In this document: positions 34,595 through 45,424 of the stretch, piece by piece | Position numbering within the stretch: the first letter of the stretch is position 1 | Layout of the letters: each line of letters opens with the position of its first letter | Assembly (NCBI GenBank): GCA_964530695.1 | Contig: CAZGYQ010000005.1 | Coordinates: forward strand, 1-64,000 | Length of the DNA stretch: 64,000 nt | Direction: 5' to 3' | From: VFBF01 sp964530695 | Lineage (GTDB): Bacteria; Pseudomonadota; Alphaproteobacteria; Caulobacterales; Aquidulcibacteraceae | The notes under the pieces: generated by a model | Database searches by the model: none | Seen by the model: only the letters and a program-made list of their open reading frames with translations | What the model was told of the DNA's origin: nothing | Program-made: the position numbers and the translations under genes

Positions 34595-35383
34595 TTGTTC
34601 ACAAGAGTTTTTGGTTCATTGACGGCGCTGCGTGCGCAACCGATCCCCGATCTTGCAGTCAAACGACTTGCAAAGCTCGGCGCGCGCGATTGGCCCATCG
34701 ACACAACGGGTGAGTCTTGCGCAGAGTCCATGCGGCGGATCGAGGCGTTCAATCTACGTGGCCGCAACCACTACGCGCATGATCGCAACCCGCCGTACTG
34801 GCGCGTCATCGACGGCGCCATCGACGCCCTTTGGCTGCGCGAGAGCGTCTGCGAGAAACTCGCGCGCATCGACGCGCGGCTGGCGCGCCACGGACTGCGC
34901 CTGCACGTCTATGACGGTTGGCGGCCAACGTCCGTGCAGGCCTATTTCCATGACGTCTGGATGCCTGAGGAGCTGCGCGCTCGCCGTCCGGATCTGCATG
35001 GCGTGGCGTTGCTGGAGGAGGTGGAGCGCTACTGGGCTGCGCCCACGGTCGATCCTGCGGCGCCCGCGCCGCACGCCACGGGCGGGGCGGTGGACTTGAC
35101 GATCGCATGGGAAGATGGCGAGCCGCTCTACATGGGCTGCATCTTCGACGACCCCACCGCGCTGGCGCACACGGACCGCTTCGAGCGCGCGTTCGATGAC
35201 GCGGGGTCCTATTCCGCCGAGGAAGCCCGCGCCAATCGGCGCATGCTCTACTGGTTGATGCTCGACGAGGGGTTCGCGAACCATCCCGACGAGTGGTGGC
35301 ATTATTCCTGGGGCGACCAGATGTGGGCCAAGCAGACGGGCGCCGCCGCCGCGCTGTTCGGATTGGCGGAGCCGCCGCCATGA
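34595..35383 (+). CDS. D-alanyl-D-alanine dipeptidase (VanX/DdpX-like, M15)
   Basis: A 262-residue zinc dipeptidase of family M15D. Signature blocks are VYDGWRP (arginine), HATGGAVDLTI (His and Asp ligands) and DEWWHYSWG (catalytic Glu and third His). These enzymes cut D-Ala-D-Ala or related peptidoglycan dipeptides. No ATG is available at the family N-terminus. The TTG at 34595 preceded by GAGAGGG is the best start, with a TTG at 34619 as alternative. Its stop overlaps the murI start (ATGA), so D-Ala-D-Ala breakdown and D-glutamate formation are made together. No signal peptide is clear, pointing to cytosolic recycling. Confidence 0.85.
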   Translation: MFTRVFGSLTALRAQPIPDLAVKRLAKLGARDWPIDTTGESCAESMRRIEAFNLRGRNHYAHDRNPPYWRVIDGAIDALWLRESVCEKLARIDARLARHGLRLHVYDGWRPTSVQAYFHDVWMPEELRARRPDLHGVALLEEVERYWAAPTVDPAAPAPHATGGAVDLTIAWEDGEPLYMGCIFDDPTALAHTDRFERAFDDAGSYSAEEARANRRMLYWLMLDEGFANHPDEWWHYSWGDQMWAKQTGAAAALFGLAEPPP

Positions 35384-36216
35384 CCCCTGCGCCGCGCAAG
35401 CGTGCGCTCGTGTTCGATTCCGGAGTGGGCGGGCTGTCGGTGCTCGACGCAATTGTCGATGCGGGCCTCGCCGTCGATCTCGACTACGCGGCCGACAACG
35501 CCTGGCTGCCCTACGGCGAAAAGCCGGACGCCGCGTTGGCGGCCCGCGTGCCGAGGCTGATCCGGGCGCTGGTTGATGAATGGGCGCCGGACGCTGTGGT
35601 CGTGGCCTGCAACACCGCCAGCACCATCGCCCTCGACGCAGTGCGCGCCGCAGTGTCGATTCCGGTGATCGGCGTCGTGCCGCCGATCAAGCCCGCGGCC
35701 GCCGCGACGAAGACCGGCGTCATCGGGCTTCTGGCCACGCCGGCCACGGTGGCGCGCCCTTACACTGATGAGCTGGTCGCGCGGTTCGCGCCGAACATGA
35801 CCGTCATCCGGTTCGGTTCCACCGCATTGGTGGGCGCCGCCGAACGCGCGCTCGCCGGCGAAGGCGTCGATCGGCGCGCCGTCGACGAGGCGATCGAGGC
35901 CCTGTTCGCGCACCCAAGGGGCGGGGAGCTGGATGTGGTCGCCCTCGCGTGCACGCACTTTCCGCTCCTGCGCGACGCGCTCGCCGCCGCCGCGCCGCGT
36001 CCTGTCGTCTGGCTGGACAGCGGGGCCGCTATCGCGCGCCGGTTGCAGGCGGTGCTGGGCATCGGGGAAGGGGCGGCGCGATTGCGCCGGGCAGCATTCA
36101 CTGCGCCAGCAGACGCACGCCTCTGGAAGGCGTTCGAGGCGCGCGGATTCGGCGCGCGGGCGCGAATCGACCCCAGCTTTTCGGTTGTTCCCGATACGGG
36201 CGAGCGATACGGCTAA
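35380..36216 (+). CDS. murI: Glutamate racemase
   Basis: A 278-residue glutamate racemase providing D-glutamate for peptidoglycan. The start block FDSGVGGLSVL, the first catalytic cysteine in VACNTAST (Cys77) and the second in LACTHFPLL (Cys191) are all intact. YGEKPD matches the usual PYG region. The ATG at 35380 overlaps the stop of the dipeptidase gene. Length is normal. About 130 bases separate it from the DUF262 gene and contain nothing recognised. Confidence 0.93.
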   Translation: MTPAPRKRALVFDSGVGGLSVLDAIVDAGLAVDLDYAADNAWLPYGEKPDAALAARVPRLIRALVDEWAPDAVVVACNTASTIALDAVRAAVSIPVIGVVPPIKPAAAATKTGVIGLLATPATVARPYTDELVARFAPNMTVIRFGSTALVGAAERALAGEGVDRRAVDEAIEALFAHPRGGELDVVALACTHFPLLRDALAAAAPRPVVWLDSGAAIARRLQAVLGIGEGAARLRRAAFTAPADARLWKAFEARGFGARARIDPSFSVVPDTGERYG

Positions 36217-36346
36217 TCGTCGCGCGAAGGGTGTGTCCAGTGCGCAACATTCGCACGCCCACGGAGCAAATTGCTGTGGGCGGCCTTGCTGCGTATCCGG
36301 GACCCGTTAGGCATGCCGTACCAGTTCTTTGACAGGAGGCGCGCCG

Positions 36347-38077
36347 GTGGTGGAGCGCAAAAAAAAGCAAAAGCACGGTCTTGCTTCCGAAATTGTAAGT
36401 TTCGGTGAGTTGTTGTCGGGCGCGCAGTTCTTTGTGATGCCGTTTCTTCAACGTCCATACGAATGGACCACGCTTGAAGTCTCTGAAATGATCGGGGATT
36501 TGCTTGCGGCATCGAATGCAAACTACAAAAATTATATGCTCGGACAGATCATTGGTCTGCGCGGTCCGAACAAGGACATCGAGATCGTCGATGGCCAGCA
36601 GCGCCTCATCACAGTGGCCATCATCCTTGCCTACATGCGTGACCGTCTGGGCGGGCGAAGCACGAACCTGGACGGGGACCTGCAGGCGTGCATCCTCGCC
36701 GAAGGCCGTCCCCGGGTGACGCCGCGGCCGGTGGACGCGCTTTTCCTGCGTGACCTCTTCCAGTCGCGCGACAGCGGCACGCGGCTCGCGGCGGCGCTGG
36801 CGACGGCGGAACGGGAGCTGAAGGAGAACAAGGAGAGATCAGAGGCGCGGGCGAACGATCCGCAGGCGCTGATGCTCAACACCGCCCGTGTGGTGCGCAT
36901 GCGCCTCGACGGCCTTGCGATCGATGCGCTCGCCAAGTTCGCGGACTTCATCCTCGACCGCGGCATCATCAACTTCATCGTCGCCGACGATCGCACGCAA
37001 GCGGCGATCCTATACCGAAGCCATAACATCCGCGGTCGCCGGGAATTGTCCACGGCGGATCTCATGAAACTCGAAGCGATCGAGAACACCGGGCTCGACG
37101 GCCAGATCAAGGAGAGGGTCGCGCGCAGCTGGGACGCGGCTGAAGATGCGCTTGGGCGCACGCTGTTTGCCGAACTGCTCGAGATGCTGCCCCTCCTTGT
37201 CACGCGGGAGCTGACCAAGCGCCCTGGCGACCTCGACGAGTGGCGCAGCAAGATCTTCGGCGCGGTGAAAGCCGAAACCGTCATCCTCAACATGCTGCCG
37301 CTCTACGCCAGCATGATGACGCAACTCCTTTCCGGAGAGGTCGAGGCGGACTGCCGGAGTGAGGAGGACCGCCGCGCGCTTGAGGAAACCAACACCCTGC
37401 TCAAGGGATTGCTCTTCCTGCGCGACCGGCACTGGATCGCGCCTGCGATCGCCATCCTCTACACCCACCGCGAGCACCCGAAGTTCCTGTTGCGCTATTT
37501 CCGCGGCCTCGACAGGCTGTGCTTCGCCTGTTTCTTCGACGCCATCAAATCCGAGAAGCGGCATCAGCGCTTTGCTCGGATTGTCGCCGCCGGCGATGAC
37601 GAGACGTTGCTCGCCGCCGCGTTCGACCTGAGCGCGGACGAAATGCAGATTGTGGCCAGACGCATTCGCGAACCCTTCGCACGCTACAACTGGCACCAGC
37701 GGGCGATGGCCGCGCGGGCAAACGCGGCGTATCCGGGCGGGCGCAGTTTTGGTCAGCAGGAAGACATTTCGGTCGAGCACATCCTGCCGGCCAAACATTG
37801 CTCCACCTGGGCTGGCAACGGGTGGACCGAGGATGCGGTCAAGGCGTTCTGCAACATGCTGGGCAATTTCGTCCTGCTCACCAAGGCGCAGAACAACAAG
37901 GCCGCACAGAAGACGCTGCCGGAAAAGGTGGAAGTCTATTTCAATACGGCCGGCGCGCCGATCCACGCGATGACCGAGGACCTGCGCGGCGCCACTGTGT
38001 GGACGGAGGCGGAGATCCGCGAACGCACGGAACGCCTTGTCCGCCTGCTGCTGGCTCAATGGAACATCGCCGCGTAG
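36347..38077 (+). CDS. DUF262-DUF1524 protein (GmrSD-like nuclease)
   Basis: A 576-residue protein with an N-terminal DUF262/ParB-like NTPase-nicking region and a C-terminal DUF1524 HNH-type nuclease. The DUF262 motifs are VMPFLQRPYEW and IVDGQQRLITV (about 33 and 80). The nuclease block is VEHILPAKHCSTW (about 475-487) followed by NMLGNFVLLTKAQNNKA (about 503-519), carrying the His and Asn expected. Proteins of this build act in type IV restriction (GmrSD) and related phage defence. The GTG at 36347 sits 7 bases after AGGAGG. It stands alone between murI and the glycosyltransferase. The first 100 bases are richer in A than neighbours, hinting at transfer. Confidence 0.85.
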   Translation: MVERKKKQKHGLASEIVSFGELLSGAQFFVMPFLQRPYEWTTLEVSEMIGDLLAASNANYKNYMLGQIIGLRGPNKDIEIVDGQQRLITVAIILAYMRDRLGGRSTNLDGDLQACILAEGRPRVTPRPVDALFLRDLFQSRDSGTRLAAALATAERELKENKERSEARANDPQALMLNTARVVRMRLDGLAIDALAKFADFILDRGIINFIVADDRTQAAILYRSHNIRGRRELSTADLMKLEAIENTGLDGQIKERVARSWDAAEDALGRTLFAELLEMLPLLVTRELTKRPGDLDEWRSKIFGAVKAETVILNMLPLYASMMTQLLSGEVEADCRSEEDRRALEETNTLLKGLLFLRDRHWIAPAIAILYTHREHPKFLLRYFRGLDRLCFACFFDAIKSEKRHQRFARIVAAGDDETLLAAAFDLSADEMQIVARRIREPFARYNWHQRAMAARANAAYPGGRSFGQQEDISVEHILPAKHCSTWAGNGWTEDAVKAFCNMLGNFVLLTKAQNNKAAQKTLPEKVEVYFNTAGAPIHAMTEDLRGATVWTEAEIRERTERLVRLLLAQWNIAA

Positions 38078-38104
38078 CGCGCTCGCGCGTTCCCCTCCGT
38101 CTCT

Positions 38105-39679
38105 CTAGTCGCCGACGTCTTCCAGGAAGGCGCCATTGCGCGCGACGGGCCGGAAGCCTGAAGCCTCCGCGAGATCGAGAACGCGCGTCTTGCGGGGCCC
38201 CAGGGCGACTTCGATGGGCGCGAGCGGTGTAAACTGCGCGAAGTCGGCAGCCAGGAAGTGCGCGTAGCGTGGCGACATCTGGACGACGAGCGCCTTGCCG
38301 TCGAACGCCGGCGTCATCGGCGCCGTCGCCTCGGCGTGATTGCCCGGCGCGTCGCGCAGCACCCAGATCCGCACCGGCGGCAGATCCTTGCGATCGCGCC
38401 ATTCGTACGCGAGTTCGAAGAAGGCGTGGCGGTGATCGACGAGCACGGCGGTGTAGGCTTCCGACTGCGCCCGCTCGGCGATGAGGCGCGCGGTTTCCTT
38501 CCAGCCCGCCATGCGCTTGAATCCGTTCTCGATGCCGCGGCCGATGACCGGCGTCCGGTAGGCGGCGGTCGGAAACGTCACGAGCGCCAGGAACGCCGCA
38601 AACAGCGCTGCGTGGGTACGTGTGGACCAGCGCATGAAGGCGCCGCCGGCGAACCGTCCGGCCACCAGCACCACTGCGGCCGGGTAGGCGCTGGCGGCCC
38701 AGTTTCCGTGCGCGCGGCTAATCAGGGCCTGCGTCACGATGATCGCCAGCGGCGGCGCCGCGAACGCCAGCAGGAACCGCGCGCGTTCGTCGAGCACCCG
38801 CCGCCCGCGTGCGAGTTCGACGAAAATCCAGACCAGCCCGCCCGCAAGCAATCCGGCGACGGCGAACTGGTCGGCGAGGAAGCTGACCAGCTGGTCGATG
38901 TTGAAGAGGTCGCCGCGCCATTCCGCGTTGGCGGCGGTGTGGGCGACGGTCTCGAATTCGTGGGCGGCGTTCCAGGCGATGTTCGGCGCCACGACCGCGG
39001 CGGCGACCGCCAGGGCCGCGGCTCCCCGCCATGAAAGGACCGCCCGCCGCAGGCGCGGCGACCAGATCGCCGCCAGCGCCAGGCACAGCGGAAAATAGAG
39101 CATGGCGTACTTGGCCAGCACGCCGAGACCGACGGCGAGCCCCGTGAGCAGCGCCCAGCGCATTGCGGGGGGGGACGCCTTCGCGTCGGTCCACCGCCAC
39201 GCGGCGTAGAGCGCAAGGGACCACAGCGGCAGGAGCAGGGCGTCGGTCGTGATCACCGCCGAGGAAAGCCAGACCCCCGGCATCAGCAGCCAGCCTAGCC
39301 CCGCCGCCATCGCCGCCGCGTCGCCGTACATGCGCCGGCCCAGCGCGAACAGGGCGAACGCCGCGCCGCCATGCGCGAGCGGGGCGGCGAGGCGCACAGC
39401 CCATGGCGCGTCGCCAAACACCGCGGTTGTCGCGCCAATCGCCCAGGCCACCAGCGGAGGCTTGGAAAAATATCCCCAGTCAAACGTGCGTGACCATGAC
39501 CAGTACTGCGCCTCGTCCGGATGCAATCCGAGCGGTGACGCCATGAGTCCCATGAGCCGCAGCGCGAGAATGACAAGCGCCGCGAGGACGAAGCCGCGCA
39601 GCGCCCGGTCCGGCGCGCCCGTGAACGCGCGGCTGTTAGGCGGGGCCGTGTCGCCGGAATCCGCCGCTGGGTTGGCCAT
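38105..39679 (-). CDS. GT39/PMT-type membrane glycosyltransferase
   Basis: A 524-residue polytopic membrane protein of the ArnT/PMT (GT39/GT83) type, which transfers sugars from polyprenyl phosphates on the periplasmic face. The catalytic acid motif is in LHPDEAQYWSW after helix 1, and GYFSKPPLVAW follows, both typical. About 10-12 helices and a soluble C-terminal domain of about 150 residues come next. The ATG at 39679 has a weak ribosome site; upstream in-frame codons are possible but not family-like. It is convergent with the DUF262 gene. Acceptor (lipid A, protein or glycan) unknown. Confidence 0.85.
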   Translation of the reverse strand: MANPAADSGDTAPPNSRAFTGAPDRALRGFVLAALVILALRLMGLMASPLGLHPDEAQYWSWSRTFDWGYFSKPPLVAWAIGATTAVFGDAPWAVRLAAPLAHGGAAFALFALGRRMYGDAAAMAAGLGWLLMPGVWLSSAVITTDALLLPLWSLALYAAWRWTDAKASPPAMRWALLTGLAVGLGVLAKYAMLYFPLCLALAAIWSPRLRRAVLSWRGAAALAVAAAVVAPNIAWNAAHEFETVAHTAANAEWRGDLFNIDQLVSFLADQFAVAGLLAGGLVWIFVELARGRRVLDERARFLLAFAAPPLAIIVTQALISRAHGNWAASAYPAAVVLVAGRFAGGAFMRWSTRTHAALFAAFLALVTFPTAAYRTPVIGRGIENGFKRMAGWKETARLIAERAQSEAYTAVLVDHRHAFFELAYEWRDRKDLPPVRIWVLRDAPGNHAEATAPMTPAFDGKALVVQMSPRYAHFLAADFAQFTPLAPIEVALGPRKTRVLDLAEASGFRPVARNGAFLEDVGD

Positions 39680-39951
39680 GAACGGGACTCGATGCGCGGG
39701 AGGGACGGAAGGACAATAGTCCCTGAAACAGGGCGCGGTGATACCGGGTGCGCGGCGCGGGCGCCACACCAGAAGGCAGATCGTCTCCGGATGGCGCGCC
39801 AAGGCTGCCACGTCAAGAAACCTTCACAAAACTGTTAACGAATGGTGAAACCGGACTTGTAAGCGGCGGCCATGTGGCGATCGAGGGGCGGACATTGAGT
39901 CTGTGCCCTTGGGCATCGCTCTCCATCCGGGCGCAAGCAGGGGTTTTTTTC

Positions 39952-42900
39952 ATGTTCGGCAAGAAGTTTTGGGGCGGCGTCGCCCTTTCGGCGCTTACGG
40001 TAGCGCTGGCTCCGCCTGTCATTGCGCAGGAAACAACCTCGACGGTGCGCGGTTCCGTCGTGAACGCAGAAGGCGCGCCTGTCTCAGGCGCGTCCGTGAC
40101 CGTCACGCACGTCCCGACCGGCACAGTCTCCCAGGAATCCAGTCAGTCCGGCGGCCAGTTCGATATTCGCGGCCTGCGCGTCGGCGGACCCTACACGATC
40201 GAGGTCGAGGCGCCGAACTTCACGAAGCAGACGGTGACGGACGTCTTCCTGACGGTTGGCGATTCTTCACGTCTCGTGATCGGCCTTCAGCCGGCTGACA
40301 CGGAAATCGTCGTGACGGCGCAGCGCCGCTCGGGCGCCCAGATTCTTGGCGCCGGAGAGAACCTCAACCGCGACAAAATCCAGGGCGTAGTGTCGATCAC
40401 GCGCGACATCCGGGATCTGGCGCGCCAGAGTTCGCTCGTCTCCCAGAACCTTCGCGGCGACGGCGGCATTTCCATCGCGGGTTCCAATCCGCGCACAAAC
40501 CGCATCACCATCGACGGCGTGCAGGCGCAGGACAGCTTCGGTCTCAACACTGGCGGCCTGCCGACGCGTCGCGGCCCGGTGTCGCTCGACGCCGTCCAGC
40601 AGTTCTCGGTCACGGCCGTTCCCTATGACGTCATCAACGGCGACTTCATCGGCGGCGCGCTCGATGTCGTCCTGCGTCAGGGCGACAACGATTTCGACGG
40701 TTCGGCGTTCGTCAACTATCTAAACGAAGGTCTCGCGGGCACCCGCATTGCCGGCACGCCGCTCCGTTCGTTCATCACCCAGGAAAATTACGGCGGCACG
40801 CTGCGCGGGCCGATCATCGAGGACAAGCTCTTCTTCGCGTTGTCCTACGAGTATTTCACGTCGGCGGACACAACGAACAACGGCCCTGCTGGCCTCGGCT
40901 TCGTCAACACCATCACCGGCCCGACGGGCGCGCCGATGACGCTGGCGAACATCGCCGCCGTCACGGACGTCCTGTCCGGCGCGACGGGCTATAACTCGCC
41001 GTTCGCATTCGGCGGCATTCCGATCTCGAAGCCAATCGTCGACGAAAAGTACACGGGTCGCTTCGACTGGAACATCAACGAAAATCACCGGGCCTCGGCG
41101 ACCTATCGCTATTCGGAATCCGGCGTCATCCAGCGCACCAATATCGGTGCGACGAGCGCAGGACTCGACTCGCAATGGTATCTGACCGGTGAGGAGGACA
41201 CGACCTACGCTGTTCAGGTCAATTCCGACTGGACCGACAAGCTCTCCACTGAGGTTCGCCTGAGTCAGCGTGACTATCTGCGCCTGCAGGAGCCGCCGTC
41301 CGGCCAGAACTTCGCGGATGTGAGCGTTTGCTCGACGGCTGTCGCCAGCGCTGATACTGGCTCGAATCCGACGCTCACCTGTCGCAACGGGACGCAGACG
41401 GTCGGTGTCGTTCGTTTCGGGCCGGACCAGTTCCGGCACGCAAACAAGCTGGAAACACGCGGGCGGAATGCCGTTGCAACGGCCATCTACGAAGCTGGCG
41501 CACACACGCTAAAGTTCGGCGGCCAGTGGGACCAGACCGAAATTTTCAACCTCTTCGTGCCGAATAGCGACGGCACCTATTATTTTGACTCCATCGAAGA
41601 TTTCCGTTTGGGCCGTGCAAGCCAGCTCGTCTATCGAAATGCGCTGACGAATAACCCGACGGACGCGGCAGCGAATTTCAAGTACTCGATCATGTCCGGT
41701 CTGGTGCAGGATACGTGGGACGTGACGGACGCCCTCACACTCAACTTCGGCGTCCGATACGACCGCTATTCCACCGATGATAAGCCGCGGCTGAACCCCA
41801 ACTTCGTGAACCGCTTCGGATTCAACAATCAGGAGACTTATGACGGTCGCGACGTGATCATGCCGCGGACGGCCTTCTCCTACGAGCCCTCGGAAAAACT
41901 GCAGATCAGCGGCGGATTCGGCCTTTTCTCGGGCGGTATCCCGGATGTGTTCCTGTCGAATTCATTCTCCAACACCGGTATCATCGACAACACGCTCACG
42001 TTCCAACGGCTCGCTGGCGGCGTGCTTACGGAAACCTCCGGCGCGGTCAATTGCACCACGTCTCCGACGGTGTGCTCGGACGCTCTAAACGTGCTTGTGA
42101 ACCCGAGCTTCGGCACGACCATACCAGCATCCGTTCGTACGGCCCTAGGCGGCACAGCGGCTGCTCTGGTTCCTTCAGAGACCAACTCGATCGACCGGGA
42201 TTTCGAAATTCCGTCGGATTGGCGCGCCAGCGTCGCGTTCAAGTACGAGGTTTTCAACGGCTGGAACCTTGGTTTCGATGCGGTCGCAGTGAGAAACCAG
42301 AATGGTCTCGCATTCCGCGATTTGCGTGCGCAACCTCTTTTCGTGAATGGCGCGCGCGCCCTTACGCCCGACGGTCGCGTCCGCTACGACGGCCTTACAA
42401 ACGCCCAGCGCAACAGTGTCGCCGGCGTGGCGCCTGTTCCTGCAGGCATTCCAGTAGAAGCGTCCGGCTCAGCCGCCGGCCGCATTTCCGGCAACCGCGA
42501 TATTCAGGCGTACAACCCGTCTGCCGGTGATGAAGGGTACGGCGTCACGCTCGCCGTCTCTATCGACAAGGAATGGGACAACGGTCTCAATCTCGGCCTG
42601 TCCTACACGCGTGGAGAGCTGAATGAGTTCGCTGCGTCGGCGCGCTTCTCGTCTACTGCAAGCTCGCTCTACGGCGGGCAGTTCACATCGAAGGATCCAA
42701 ACACGGCGGAATTCGGTCGCAGCCAAGAAGAAGTCCAAGACAACTTCAAGCTCAATGCGGGTTTCCGGCGAAACTTTGTCGGAGACCTGGAGACGCGGTT
42801 CACCCTGTTTGGCGAGCAACGGTCTGGTCGTCCGACGACGTTCACGATGAACGGCGGCAGCGGTCGAAATGCGACCTTCGGCGTCAATCGCGGCGCTCAG

Positions 42901-43425
42901 CTCGCATACCTCCCTGATCTGTCCGGAGCCGTATCGCAGATTGCGGGCGCCTCTACAGTTACTACCGCCGACGATGCCTTCGGGGTGTCGAGCGACGGTC
43001 TGGTAGCCTTCGACAACGCGACGACGATCGCCAATCTCCGGGGACAGTTGAATCGCTTCGGCCTATCGGGCGGCCGCATTGCCGAACGTTCGAGCTACGA
43101 AAACAGGGAGATCACCCGCTTCGATCTCCAGCTCAGCCAAGAACTGCCGACCATCTTCTTCAAGGAACATCGCGCGTTGCTGACGTTTGACATCGCCAAT
43201 GTCGGCAACCTCATCAATGACGACTGGGGTATCGTCGAAGAGTTCTCAGAAGATGTTCGTCTCTTCGACGTTTCATGCGCCGGGTCGGATGGCATCGCGG
43301 ACAATGACGGCGCGGTGACCTGCAACCGCTACCGGATCAGCAACGTCAACACGACACAGGCCGTCACGCGCAACACCGATGCGTCGCGCTGGTTCATCCA
43401 GGTCGGCCTGAAATACGAGTTCTGA
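39952..43425 (+). CDS. Oar-like TonB-dependent receptor with carboxypeptidase-regulatory domain
   Basis: A 1157-residue outer-membrane protein. A signal peptide (ends PPVIAQE) is followed by an Ig-like carboxypeptidase-regulatory domain (about 25-110; RGSVVNAEGAPVSGASVTV). A TonB-box-like EIVVTAQRR, a plug with short motifs and a long barrel ending in VGLKYEF come next. This build matches Oar/OmpA-related TonB receptors, used for peptides, proteins or glycans and for secretion. Cysteine pairs in outer loops (VCSTAVA... LTCRNG) are present. It ends in a strong terminator at 43453. A 270-base gap before it (39680-39951) holds no gene. Confidence 0.9.
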   Translation: MFGKKFWGGVALSALTVALAPPVIAQETTSTVRGSVVNAEGAPVSGASVTVTHVPTGTVSQESSQSGGQFDIRGLRVGGPYTIEVEAPNFTKQTVTDVFLTVGDSSRLVIGLQPADTEIVVTAQRRSGAQILGAGENLNRDKIQGVVSITRDIRDLARQSSLVSQNLRGDGGISIAGSNPRTNRITIDGVQAQDSFGLNTGGLPTRRGPVSLDAVQQFSVTAVPYDVINGDFIGGALDVVLRQGDNDFDGSAFVNYLNEGLAGTRIAGTPLRSFITQENYGGTLRGPIIEDKLFFALSYEYFTSADTTNNGPAGLGFVNTITGPTGAPMTLANIAAVTDVLSGATGYNSPFAFGGIPISKPIVDEKYTGRFDWNINENHRASATYRYSESGVIQRTNIGATSAGLDSQWYLTGEEDTTYAVQVNSDWTDKLSTEVRLSQRDYLRLQEPPSGQNFADVSVCSTAVASADTGSNPTLTCRNGTQTVGVVRFGPDQFRHANKLETRGRNAVATAIYEAGAHTLKFGGQWDQTEIFNLFVPNSDGTYYFDSIEDFRLGRASQLVYRNALTNNPTDAAANFKYSIMSGLVQDTWDVTDALTLNFGVRYDRYSTDDKPRLNPNFVNRFGFNNQETYDGRDVIMPRTAFSYEPSEKLQISGGFGLFSGGIPDVFLSNSFSNTGIIDNTLTFQRLAGGVLTETSGAVNCTTSPTVCSDALNVLVNPSFGTTIPASVRTALGGTAAALVPSETNSIDRDFEIPSDWRASVAFKYEVFNGWNLGFDAVAVRNQNGLAFRDLRAQPLFVNGARALTPDGRVRYDGLTNAQRNSVAGVAPVPAGIPVEASGSAAGRISGNRDIQAYNPSAGDEGYGVTLAVSIDKEWDNGLNLGLSYTRGELNEFAASARFSSTASSLYGGQFTSKDPNTAEFGRSQEEVQDNFKLNAGFRRNFVGDLETRFTLFGEQRSGRPTTFTMNGGSGRNATFGVNRGAQLAYLPDLSGAVSQIAGASTVTTADDAFGVSSDGLVAFDNATTIANLRGQLNRFGLSGGRIAERSSYENREITRFDLQLSQELPTIFFKEHRALLTFDIANVGNLINDDWGIVEEFSEDVRLFDVSCAGSDGIADNDGAVTCNRYRISNVNTTQAVTRNTDASRWFIQVGLKYEF

Positions 43426-43452
43426 TCTCTCCCTAAACTGCAAGAAACTCGG

Positions 43453-43480
43453 GGCGGCCCTTCGCGGGGCCGCCTCTTTT
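43453..43480 (+). terminator. Rho-independent terminator of the Oar-like gene
   Basis: A perfect 8-bp stem GGCGGCCC / GGGCCGCC with a 6-base loop is followed by TCTTTT, 27 bases after the stop codon. Confidence 0.88.
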
Positions 43481-43547
43481 CGTTCTGGCGGCGGCTCTGC
43501 GCTTCTGCGGTCTTGCATTCCCGCGCCTACGCCGTAGGTAGCCGCCC

Positions 43548-44533
43548 ATGAGCGATATCCGCATTCCGCCCGAATGGGCGCCGCGCCGCGCGCTGTGGAC
43601 AGCGTGGCCCTCCGCCGCCGACCTCTGGGAGGGCGACCTCGAACCCGCGCGCGACGAGGTCGCGGCCATGGTGAAGGCGCTCGCGCCGGGTGAGCGCGTG
43701 CGCGTGCTGGCCTCCGGGCCCGAAGCGGCGGCGTCCGCCGTCGGCCGTGTCGGCACCGCCAAGGTCATCGAGGCGAAGTTCGGCGACATCTGGCTGCGCG
43801 ACACCGGCCCCATCTTCGCCCGCGACAGGAAGAAGCCCGTCGCGCTCGGCTTCAGGTTCAACGGCTGGGGCGGCAAGTACCAGCTTGAGGGCGACGACAG
43901 CATCGGCGCGCGCCTCGCGGAGGAGGCCGGCGCGCCCTACCGCGCGCACCCGTTCGTGCTCGAGGGCGGCGCCATCGAGATGGACGGCGAGGGGACCCTG
44001 CTGACCACCCGCCAATGCCTGCTCAATCCGAACCGAAACGAAGGCTGGGACGAGGCGACGGCCGAGGCCGCGCTGAAGGAGGCGCTCGGCGTGGAGAAGG
44101 TGCTGTGGCTCGACGAGGGCCTCGCCAATGACCACACCGATGGCCACATCGACAATCTCGCACGCTTCGTCGCGCCGGGCGTCGTGGTCTGCCAGGCGCC
44201 CTACAAGAAAGACCCGAACGCCGCTGTGCTCGACCGCATCTTCGAGGCGCTGTCGCAGATGACCGACGCGAAGGGGCGACGCCTGCGCGTGCATCGCATC
44301 CCGTCGCCCGGTCTCGTTCTCGGCGAGGACGACGAGCCCGTGCCCGCGTCGCACATGAATTTCATCATCGGCGTGAAGACCGTCGTCGTGCCGATCTATT
44401 CGGACTCCGCGGACGAAGCCGTGCGCGAACTCGGCGCGCTCTTCCCGGGGCGCAAGGTGATTGGCCTTTCCTCGCACGCCATCCTCACGGGCGGCGGGTC
44501 GTTCCATTGCATCACGCAGCAGGAGCCTTCGTG

Positions 44534-44534
<1 letters not shown>
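43548..44534 (+). CDS. aguA: Agmatine deiminase
   Basis: A 328-residue enzyme of the peptidyl-arginine/agmatine deiminase family, converting agmatine to N-carbamoylputrescine and ammonia. Active-site blocks are WLRDTGPIF, NDHTDGHIDN and GGGSFHCITQQ with the catalytic Cys321. It is followed directly by aguB with a TGATG overlap, the standard two-step route from agmatine to putrescine. Length is slightly below the 350-370 residues usual in plants and pseudomonads. The gene starts 68 bases after the terminator of the receptor gene. Confidence 0.93.
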
Positions 44535-45379
<845 letters not shown>

Positions 45380-45424
45380 ACGTCGACGATTGAATCGAAG
45401 ACCGAACGGGGCGAACAGGGCGCG

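Noticed and set aside
34595..35383. Vancomycin resistance locus (VanX)
   Set aside because: No vanH, vanA or regulator genes nearby, and the host is Gram-negative; coupling with murI fits recycling.
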